Positions 58,612-64,000 of a DNA stretch of 64,000 nt are shown here, piece by piece. Both the position numbers and the translations under genes were made by a program. This DNA is from Chitinophagales bacterium. Its GTDB lineage: Bacteria > Bacteroidota > Bacteroidia > Chitinophagales > JADIYW01. The stretch is from contig JACJXS010000015.1 in the NCBI GenBank assembly GCA_020636545.1, positions 1 to 64,000 on the forward strand, read 5' to 3'. Within the stretch, counting starts at the first letter, position 1. Every line of letters starts with the position of its first letter. The notes under the pieces were generated by a model. The model did no database searches, was not told the DNA's origin, and saw nothing but the letters and a program-made list of their open reading frames with translations.

Positions 58612-59034
58612 ATGTTACAACCTAAGAGAGTAAAATTTAGAAGAGTTCAGAAAGGTAGAAATACTGGTAATGCTGGTAGAGGCTTTGAATTGGCTTTCGG
58701 TTCTTTCGGCTTAAAGTCTTTAGATGAAGGAAGAATTACAAATAGACAAATTGAAGCTGCACGTATTGCTCTTACTAGAAATATGAAGAGAGAAGGTAAA
58801 GTTTGGATTAAAATATTCCCAGATAAACCTATAACTAAAAAACCTGCTGAAGTACGTATGGGTAAAGGTAAAGGTGCTTTAGATCATTGGGTTGCTTTAG
58901 TTCAGCCTGGAAGACTTTTATTTGAGATTGAGGGTGTTTCTAAACAATTAGCTCAAGAATCATTAGAACTTGCAGCACAAAAACTACCAATTAAAGTTAA
59001 ATTTGTAGTTAGAAGAGATTATGATGGCCAATAA
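58612..59034 (+). CDS. rplP: Ribosomal protein L16
   Basis: A 140-residue 50S protein by the A-site tRNA. MLQPKRVKFRRVQKGRNTGN, then AARIALTRNMKREGKVWIKI and ARPAEVRMGKGKGALDHWVA-like KPAEVRMGKGKGALDHWVA are diagnostic. The conserved Arg modified by RoxA in E. coli sits in the VRMGKGKG loop. Gap to rpsC 26 bp. Confidence 0.97.
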   Translation: MLQPKRVKFRRVQKGRNTGNAGRGFELAFGSFGLKSLDEGRITNRQIEAARIALTRNMKREGKVWIKIFPDKPITKKPAEVRMGKGKGALDHWVALVQPGRLLFEIEGVSKQLAQESLELAAQKLPIKVKFVVRRDYDGQ

Positions 59035-59046
59035 AATATAATTAAG

Positions 59047-59259
59047 ATGTCAAAGAATAAATTATATACAGAAATAGCTAATACAAGTACTGAAGCATTA
59101 CAAAGTGAATTTACTGCTGCTAAAATGAGATTAACTAAAATGAAATTCAATCATGCAGTTAGCCCTCTTGAAGATACAAGTGTATTGAAAAAAGCTAAAA
59201 AGGAAATTGCTAGAATGGCAACTGAATTGAATAAAAGAAAATTATCTAACCAAGCATAA
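59047..59259 (+). CDS. rpmC: Ribosomal protein L29
   Basis: A 70-residue two-helix protein near the tunnel exit. TEALQSEFTAAKMRLTKMKFNHAVSPLEDTS and KKAKKEIARMATELNKRKLS match the family; the first helix usually reads LxxELxxLRxExFxLRxQ, here more divergent. Position between rplP and rpsQ confirms the assignment. Confidence 0.93.
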   Translation: MSKNKLYTEIANTSTEALQSEFTAAKMRLTKMKFNHAVSPLEDTSVLKKAKKEIARMATELNKRKLSNQA

Positions 59260-59270
59260 AAAAGCAAGAT

Positions 59271-59543
59271 ATGTCTGCTGAGCAAACGATAGAAAGAAAA
59301 GAAAGAAAAACCAGAATTGGTGTTGTTGAATCTAATAAGATGAACAAAACGATTACTGTAAAAGTTGAAAGAAAAATTCAACATCCTAAGTATGGGAAAT
59401 ACTTGAAAAAAAGTAAATCATTCCATGCTCATGATGAGAATAATGAATGCAATGAAGGAGATACAGTAAAAATAATGGAAACTCGACCATTAAGTAAAAC
59501 CAAACGTTGGAGATTAGTTGAAATTTTAGAAAGAGCGAAATAA
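59271..59543 (+). CDS. rpsQ: Ribosomal protein S17
   Basis: A 90-residue primary 16S-binding OB-fold protein. RKTRIGVVESNKMNKTITV, HPKYGKYLKKSKSFHAHDE and GDTVKIMETRPLSKTKRWRLV are typical. The first six residues (MSAEQT) are a short extension. Gap to rpmC 11 bp; 1 bp to rplN. Confidence 0.97.
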   Translation: MSAEQTIERKERKTRIGVVESNKMNKTITVKVERKIQHPKYGKYLKKSKSFHAHDENNECNEGDTVKIMETRPLSKTKRWRLVEILERAK

Positions 59544-59544
59544 C

Positions 59545-59913
59545 ATGATACAGTCAGAATCTAGATTAAAAGTTGCAGATAACAGCGGAGCAAAAGAAGT
59601 ACTTTGTATCCGTGTCCTTAAAGGATCTAAATCAAGATACGCAAGTATCGGTGATAAGATAGTTGTATCTGTTAAAAGTGCCGCACCAAACGGTAACGTT
59701 AAGAAGAAACAAGTTTCTAAAGCAGTAATTGTACGTACTAAGAAGGAAATTAAAAGAAAAGACGGTTCTTATATCAGATTTGATGATAATGCTGTTGTTC
59801 TTTTAAACAACCAAGATGAGCCTCGTGCAAGCCGTATTTTTGGCCCAGTTGCTAGAGAGCTTAGAGACAAGGATTATATGAAAATTATATCATTAGCACC
59901 TGAAGTATTATAA
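59545..59913 (+). CDS. rplN: Ribosomal protein L14
   Basis: A 122-residue 50S protein forming an inter-subunit bridge. MIQSESRLKVADNSGAKEVLCI, VVRTKKEIKRKDGSYIRFDDNA-like VIVRTKKEIKRKDGSYIRFD and EPRASRIFGPVARELRDKDY are diagnostic. Exact standard length; 2 bp before rplX. Confidence 0.98.
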   Translation: MIQSESRLKVADNSGAKEVLCIRVLKGSKSRYASIGDKIVVSVKSAAPNGNVKKKQVSKAVIVRTKKEIKRKDGSYIRFDDNAVVLLNNQDEPRASRIFGPVARELRDKDYMKIISLAPEVL

Positions 59914-59915
59914 AG

Positions 59916-60254
59916 ATGAAAACAAATACACAAAAAAGGTTTGCACCTAAACTCAAAATTAAAAAAGGAGATACAGTAGTTGTTATTACTGGTGCAAGTA
60001 AAGGAAAAGAAGGCAAAGTTTTAGAAGTATATCCTACTAAGGAAAGAGTATTGGTTGAAGGCGTGAATATTGTTAAAAAACACACTAAACCAAATGCACA
60101 AAATCAACAAGGAGGAATTGTTGAGCAAGAAGCTTCTATTCATATTTCAAATGTAAAATTAAAAGCTGGAAATACAGTTACTAGAGTTGGAAGAAAAGTT
60201 CAAGAAGATGGTAAAATTGTACGTTTCGCTAAAAAAACTGGGGAGGTAATTTAA
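59916..60254 (+). CDS. rplX: Ribosomal protein L24
   Basis: A 112-residue 50S assembly-initiating protein. The KOW motif KKGDTVVVITGASKGKEGKVL is followed by LVEGVNIVKKHTKPN and the usual basic tail. Slightly longer than in E. coli (104), as common in Bacteroidota. 1 bp before rplE, suggesting translational coupling. Confidence 0.97.
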   Translation: MKTNTQKRFAPKLKIKKGDTVVVITGASKGKEGKVLEVYPTKERVLVEGVNIVKKHTKPNAQNQQGGIVEQEASIHISNVKLKAGNTVTRVGRKVQEDGKIVRFAKKTGEVI

Positions 60255-60255
60255 T

Positions 60256-60807
60256 ATGAGCTACGTAATAAGATTAAAAAAGAAGTACAAAGAAGAAGTT
60301 GTATCAAAATTAATGGAGAAGTATAATTACAAATCCATTATGCAAGTTCCAAAATTGACTAAAATTGTTGTAAACCAAGGTGTTGGTATTGCAGTGGGAG
60401 ATAAGAAAATCATTGATACACAAGTTGATGAAGTAACTAGAATTACTGGTCAAAAAGCTTTATCTACTAAATCTAAGAAAGCGATTTCTAACTTCAAACT
60501 TAGAGAAAATATGCCAATTGGTGTAATGGTTACACTTAGAGGTGATAGAATGTATGAGTTTTTAGATAGATTAATTTCTGTAGCACTTCCGCAAGTTAGA
60601 GATTTCAAAGGTGTAAATGATAAATCTTTTGATGGTAGAGGTAATTATACTTTAGGTATCAAAGAACATATTATTTTCCCAGAGATAGATATCGATAAAA
60701 TTAACAGAATTAGTGGTATGGACATTACTTTTGTAACTACAGCTCAAACAGATGATGAAGCTCATGCACTATTATCTGAAATTGGAATACCATTTAAGAA
60801 AAAATAA
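60256..60807 (+). CDS. rplE: Ribosomal protein L5
   Basis: A 183-residue central-protuberance protein that binds 5S rRNA. YNYKSIMQVPKLTKIVVNQG, TRITGQKALSTKSKKAISNFKLRE and LPQVRDFKGVNDKSFDGRGN are hallmarks. Normal length; no frameshift in the reading. Confidence 0.98.
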   Translation: MSYVIRLKKKYKEEVVSKLMEKYNYKSIMQVPKLTKIVVNQGVGIAVGDKKIIDTQVDEVTRITGQKALSTKSKKAISNFKLRENMPIGVMVTLRGDRMYEFLDRLISVALPQVRDFKGVNDKSFDGRGNYTLGIKEHIIFPEIDIDKINRISGMDITFVTTAQTDDEAHALLSEIGIPFKKK

Positions 60808-60821
60808 AAATATCATACTAG

Positions 60822-61091
60822 ATGGCTAAAGAATCAATGAAAGCACGTGATGCGAAAAGAGCAAAACTTATCGCTAAATACAAAGAAAAACGTGAACAAT
60901 TAAAAAAAGAAGGTAACTGGGAAGAGTTAGATAAATTACCTAAAAATTCATCTCCAGTAAGATATAGAAAAAGATGTAAAATTACAGGAAGACCAAGAGG
61001 TTATGTAGGTTTCTTCGGAATTTCTAGAATTAAATTCAGAGATTTAGCTAATGAAGGCAAAATTCCTGGATTAACAAAAGCAAGTTGGTAA
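60822..61091 (+). CDS. rpsN: Ribosomal protein S14 (zinc-independent form)
   Basis: An 89-residue 30S head protein. MAKESMKARDAKRAKLIAKY and KLPKNSSPVRYRKRCKITGR, then RGYVGFFGISRIKFRDLA. The four-Cys zinc ribbon of the short S14 type is absent (only one Cys), so this is the zinc-independent form. Gap to rplE 14 bp. Confidence 0.96.
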   Translation: MAKESMKARDAKRAKLIAKYKEKREQLKKEGNWEELDKLPKNSSPVRYRKRCKITGRPRGYVGFFGISRIKFRDLANEGKIPGLTKASW

Positions 61092-61123
61092 AAAAAATTA
61101 TAAACGTATAAAATAGAATAAAG

Positions 61124-61522
61124 ATGGTTATTGATCCTATATCAGATTATCTGACAAGAATTAGAAATGCTCAAATGGCTGGACATACCATTGTGGACAT
61201 TCCTGCTTCAAATTTAAAAAAGAAATTAACAGAAATTCTTTATGAAAATGGTTATATCTTAAAATATAAATTTGAAGACGAAGGATCTCAAGGATTGATT
61301 AAAATTGCATTAAAATATAATGCATCAACTAAAGAACCTGCAATTAGAGAGCTTTCTAGAGTGTCTAGACCAGGCTTAAGAAAATATACTCCAGCAGATG
61401 AAATTCCTCGTGTTAAAAACGGTTTAGGAATTGCAATTTTATCAACTTCAAAAGGAGTACTTACAGATAAGCAGGCACGTCAGCAAAATGTAGGTGGAGA
61501 AATTATTTGTTTAATATCATAA
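61124..61522 (+). CDS. rpsH: Ribosomal protein S8
   Basis: A 132-residue primary 16S-binding protein. DPISDYLTRIRNAQMAGHTIV, then ELSRVSRPGLRKYTPADEIP and a C-terminal GLGIAILSTSKGVLTDKQAR. In E. coli S8 represses the spc operon; the corresponding mRNA site was not looked for. Gap to rpsN 32 bp. Confidence 0.98.
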   Translation: MVIDPISDYLTRIRNAQMAGHTIVDIPASNLKKKLTEILYENGYILKYKFEDEGSQGLIKIALKYNASTKEPAIRELSRVSRPGLRKYTPADEIPRVKNGLGIAILSTSKGVLTDKQARQQNVGGEIICLIS

Positions 61523-61535
61523 TAAAAAATAAAGC

Positions 61536-62093
61536 ATGTCACGTATAGGTAGAGCACCAATATCAATTCCTGCAAAAACTGAGATTTCTGTTTCTGATAA
61601 AAATCTTGTTACAGTAAAAGGACCTAAAGGTACACTTACGCAACAGATTGATAGAGATATCACAGTTAAAGTAGAGGATGGTAAAATATTAGTAGAAAGA
61701 CCAACAGATCAGAAAAGACATAAAGCATTACATGGCTTGTATAGAGCAATTGTACAAAATATGGTGGTAGGTGTTTCTGATGGTTTTAAGAGAGAATTAC
61801 AAGTAATTGGTGTCGGTTTTAGAGCAAGTCATCAAGGTCAATTACTTGAGTTAGCAGTTGGTTATTCACATCCAGTTTATGTATTATTACCAGAAGAAAT
61901 AACTTTGAGTACTGAAACTGTGAAAGGTCAAGCACCTAAAGTACTTTTAGAAAGTTCTGATAAACAATTATTAGGTCAAGTTGCTGCAAAAATCCGAGCT
62001 ATTAGAAAACCAGAACCATACAAAGGAAAAGGTATTAAGTATAGCGATGAAATCTTAAGAAAGAAAGCAGGAAAATCTGCAGGTAAAAAATAA
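61536..62093 (+). CDS. rplF: Ribosomal protein L6
   Basis: A 185-residue 50S protein near the factor-binding site. MSRIGRAPISIPAKTEISVS, VKGPKGTLTQ, GVGFRASHQG and the C-terminal RKPEPYKGKGIKYSDE are diagnostic. The two homologous domains are complete. Confidence 0.98.
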   Translation: MSRIGRAPISIPAKTEISVSDKNLVTVKGPKGTLTQQIDRDITVKVEDGKILVERPTDQKRHKALHGLYRAIVQNMVVGVSDGFKRELQVIGVGFRASHQGQLLELAVGYSHPVYVLLPEEITLSTETVKGQAPKVLLESSDKQLLGQVAAKIRAIRKPEPYKGKGIKYSDEILRKKAGKSAGKK

Positions 62094-62105
62094 AATTTAA
62101 AAGTC

Positions 62106-62459
62106 ATGTTAAGCAAAACAAAGATTACAAGAAGGCTGAAGCTTAAATATAGAATTAGAAAGAAGATTAACGGAACTTCTGAACAACCAAGACTTTGTGT
62201 ATATAGAAGTAATTCAAATATATATGCTCAATTGGTAGATGATACAAAAGGAGTTACTTTATTTTCTGCTTCTTCTTCTAAACTAGATAAAGCAAATAAA
62301 AATAAATCTCAACAAGCTGAAGAAGTTGGAAAAGCTATTGCTGAAGTAGCAAAAGCAAATAATATTTCAAAAGTAGTGTTTGATAGAAATGGATTTTTAT
62401 ACCATGGTAGAGTAAAAGCTTTAGCTGATGCTGCAAGAGAAAACGGACTTCAATTTTAA
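62106..62459 (+). CDS. rplR: Ribosomal protein L18
   Basis: A 117-residue 5S rRNA-binding protein. KYRIRKKINGTSEQPRLCVY, RSNSNIYAQLVDDTKGVTL and VVFDRNGFLYHGRVKALADAAREN-type VFDRNGFLYHGRVKALADA are conserved. Normal length and position between rplF and rpsE. Confidence 0.98.
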   Translation: MLSKTKITRRLKLKYRIRKKINGTSEQPRLCVYRSNSNIYAQLVDDTKGVTLFSASSSKLDKANKNKSQQAEEVGKAIAEVAKANNISKVVFDRNGFLYHGRVKALADAARENGLQF

Positions 62460-62479
62460 TTCATAATTAAGAAAATAAA

Positions 62480-63001
62480 ATGCAATCTAAAATAAAATTT
62501 GAGAAATTCAAAGCAACTGATATCGAACTAAAAGAAAAAGTAGTGAATATCCAAAGAGTTACTAAAGTAACAAAAGGTGGTAGAACATTCAGTTTTTCAG
62601 CATTAGTTGTTGTTGGTGATGGTAATGGAACAGTTGGTTATGGTTTAGGAAAAGCTCGTGAAGTTCAAGAAGCTATTACTAAAGGAATTGATGATGCAAA
62701 GAAAAATTTAATTAAAGTTCCTATTGTAAATGGTACAGTTCCTCATGATCAATTAGCGATATTTGATGGTGCTAAAGTATTAGTAAAGCCAGCTTCTGAT
62801 GGTACAGGTGTAATCTCTGGAGGTTCAATGAGAGCTGTTTTAGAAAGTGCTGGTGTACATAACGTATTAGCTAAATCACTAGGTTCTTCTAATCCTCATA
62901 ATGTAATTAAAGCTACTTTTTTAGCATTATCACAATTAAGAGATCCTTATACTGTAGCTAAAGATAGAGGTATCAAATTAAGTAAAGTATTTAACGGATA
63001 A
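62480..63001 (+). CDS. rpsE: Ribosomal protein S5
   Basis: A 173-residue decoding-fidelity protein. The N-terminal RNA-binding domain has VTKVTKGGRTFSFSALVVVG and GTVGYGLGKAREVQEAI, and the C-terminal domain VKPASDGTGVISGGSMRAVL. A spectinomycin-loop region (KVTKGGRTF) looks wild type. 6 bp before rpmD. Confidence 0.98.
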   Translation: MQSKIKFEKFKATDIELKEKVVNIQRVTKVTKGGRTFSFSALVVVGDGNGTVGYGLGKAREVQEAITKGIDDAKKNLIKVPIVNGTVPHDQLAIFDGAKVLVKPASDGTGVISGGSMRAVLESAGVHNVLAKSLGSSNPHNVIKATFLALSQLRDPYTVAKDRGIKLSKVFNG

Positions 63002-63007
63002 TATAAT

Positions 63008-63187
63008 ATGGCAAAGGTTAAGATAACACAAGTTAAAAGTACTATAGACAGAAATAAAAAACAAAAAGCAACAATGATTGCTTTAGGTATTAAGAAATTA
63101 AATAATTCTGTTGAAAAAGAATTAACACCACAGGTTGAAGGTATGATTAAATCTGTTGCACATTTATTAAAAATTGAAAATATATAA
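63008..63187 (+). CDS. rpmD: Ribosomal protein L30
   Basis: A 59-codon gene read directly from the sequence: ATG at 63008, TAA at 63185-63187. The product MAKVKITQVKSTIDRNKKQK continues into TMIALGIKKLNNSVEKELTP, in line with the family pattern (KITxxKSxIxRxxxQKxTLxxLGLxKxxxxV). Position between rpsE and rplO is exactly as in other spc operons. Confidence 0.95.
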   Translation: MAKVKITQVKSTIDRNKKQKATMIALGIKKLNNSVEKELTPQVEGMIKSVAHLLKIENI

Positions 63188-63191
63188 TAAG

Positions 63192-63644
63192 ATGAGTATA
63201 GAATTGCATAATTTAAAACCTGCAGAAGGTTCAGTTCAAGGAACGAAAAGAATCGGTAGAGGACAAGGTTCTGGTTGGGGTGGAACTTCAGGAAGAGGAC
63301 ATAAAGGTGCTAAATCTCGTTCTGGTTATAAATCAAAAAGAGGTTTCGAAGGTGGTCAAATGCCACTACAAAGAAGAACACCTAAACGTGGTTTTAAAAA
63401 TCCAAATAGAGTAGAATATCAAGTAATTAATTTAAGTAAATTACAAGAATTAGCTGATAAAAACCAAATTACTGATTTTAACTTTGAAACTTTAAGAGCA
63501 CTTAGAATAATTAGTAAAACAGATAAGTTAAAAGTATTGGCTAATGGGGAATTGAAATCTTTAATCTCTATTTCAGCTCATGCATTCAGTGATAAAGCAA
63601 AAGAAACTATTGAAAAATTAGGAGGCAAAGCTTCTGTTATTTAA
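63192..63644 (+). CDS. rplO: Ribosomal protein L15
   Basis: A 150-residue 50S protein. I take the ATG at 63192 (MSIELHNLKPAEGS), 4 bp after the rpmD stop; a longer frame from 63174 would overlap rpmD and add six non-conserved residues. RIGRGQGSGWGGTSGRGHKG and GFEGGQMPLQRRTPKRGFKN are the family hallmarks. C-terminal segment VLANGELKSLISISAHAFSDKAKETIEKLGG is standard (quoted in part). Confidence 0.96.
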   Translation: MSIELHNLKPAEGSVQGTKRIGRGQGSGWGGTSGRGHKGAKSRSGYKSKRGFEGGQMPLQRRTPKRGFKNPNRVEYQVINLSKLQELADKNQITDFNFETLRALRIISKTDKLKVLANGELKSLISISAHAFSDKAKETIEKLGGKASVI

Positions 63645-63651
63645 GTTATAC

Positions 63652-64000
63652 ATGAATAAATTCATAGAAGATATAAGAAACATTTTCTCGATAGTAGAAT
63701 TAAGGAATAGAATATTACTTACGCTTGGTCTTTTATTTATCTATCGATTTGGTAGTTATGTTGTATTACCTGGTATTGCTCCAAATCAATTAACTCAAAT
63801 TTCTTCAGAAGGTTTAATGGGTGTTTTTGATTTGTTTGCTGGTGGTGCTTTCTCTCGTTCTTCGGTTTTTGCTTTGGGTATTATGCCTTATATTTCTGCT
63901 TCAATTGTAATGCAGTTATTAACACTATCTGTTCCTTATTTTCAAAAATTACAAAAAGAAGGCGAAAGTGGACAAAAACAAATTACTCAATGGACTAGAA
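63652..64000 (+). CDS. secY: Protein translocase subunit SecY, N-terminal part (runs off the window)
   Basis: The first 116 codons of secY, starting at ATG 63652, 7 bp after rplO, its usual place at the end of the spc block. The product MNKFIEDIRNIFSIVELRNR has a cytoplasmic N-terminal helix. Transmembrane helix 1 follows (LLTLGLLFIYRFGSYVVLPG), then the plug region (LFAGGAFSRSSVFALGIMPY) and helix 2 (ISASIVMQLLTLSVPYFQKL). It forms the protein-conducting channel in the inner membrane. The rest lies beyond base 64000. Confidence 0.96.
   Translation, partial: MNKFIEDIRNIFSIVELRNRILLTLGLLFIYRFGSYVVLPGIAPNQLTQISSEGLMGVFDLFAGGAFSRSSVFALGIMPYISASIVMQLLTLSVPYFQKLQKEGESGQKQITQWTR

Noticed and set aside
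1..64000. CRISPR arrays, insertion sequences, prophage or integrative elements
   Set aside because: No regularly spaced repeats, transposase, integrase or phage structural genes were found; the region reads as ordinary chromosome.

Overview
The window is AT-rich chromosomal DNA from a member of the Bacteroidota. The evidence is consistent: a type IX secretion (T9SS) sortase/shuttle pair plus a T9SS-tailed protease, an HU/SPOR-domain protein next to LolD, a DUF5683 gene between parB and dapB, DUF5686 and DUF3078 envelope proteins, almost no Shine-Dalgarno sequences, and promoters of the TTTG-N19-TAnnTTTG type. I cannot place it below phylum level. I see no tRNA, rRNA, CRISPR array, prophage or insertion sequence.

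Region 1 (1-5.7 kb): the 5' end of ilvA and an endonuclease/exonuclease/phosphatase-fold protein run on the minus strand. Diverging from them are a monoacylglycerol-lipase-like hydrolase and a large superfamily 1 helicase, 6 bp apart. Region 2 (5.8-14.9 kb) is an envelope block. It holds an OmpA-family protein with its own promoter, leader hairpin and terminator, then a tight run of a TPR protein, an outer-membrane barrel, an HU/SPOR protein and a LolD-type ATPase. A secreted protein with a C2-like tail converges on it. Region 3 (15-18 kb): a membrane acyltransferase and an M43 metalloprotease exported by T9SS. Region 4 (17.9-22.1 kb): an intergenic stretch with DnaA-box-like and iteron-like repeats, then an MBL-fold hydrolase, parA, parB, a DUF5683 protein and dapB; this is a candidate replication-origin neighbourhood.

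Region 5 (22-30.6 kb): a FAD oxidoreductase, a DUF5686 protein, a WecG/TagA-type glycosyltransferase, then thiolase and acyl-CoA dehydrogenase for fatty-acid oxidation. The dehydrogenase has a perfect 24-bp palindrome in front of it. A non-coding stretch with a duplicated 56-bp repeat follows. Region 6 (30.6-42.2 kb): a minus-strand block of histidine kinase, OmpR-type regulator, MgtE magnesium channel and SNF2 helicase, diverging from mazG and a 1211-residue NtrY-like kinase; an SDR enzyme of the PECR type converges on the kinase. Region 7 (42.3-49.6 kb): a DUF3078 protein and the PorU2/PorV2-type T9SS pair. Region 8 (49.7-64 kb): tyrS, then the fused str-S10-spc ribosomal operon from rpsL to secY, the last cut by the window edge. 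The operon lacks tuf and is preceded by two promoter-like elements and a structured leader. The 59-codon rpmD gene (63008-63187) is included.

Overall this is mostly core chromosome. The most interesting items are non-coding: the candidate origin at 17.9-18.03 kb, the 24-bp palindrome at 28.4 kb, the paired repeats at 30.4-30.5 kb and the ribosomal leader at 51.1-51.3 kb.
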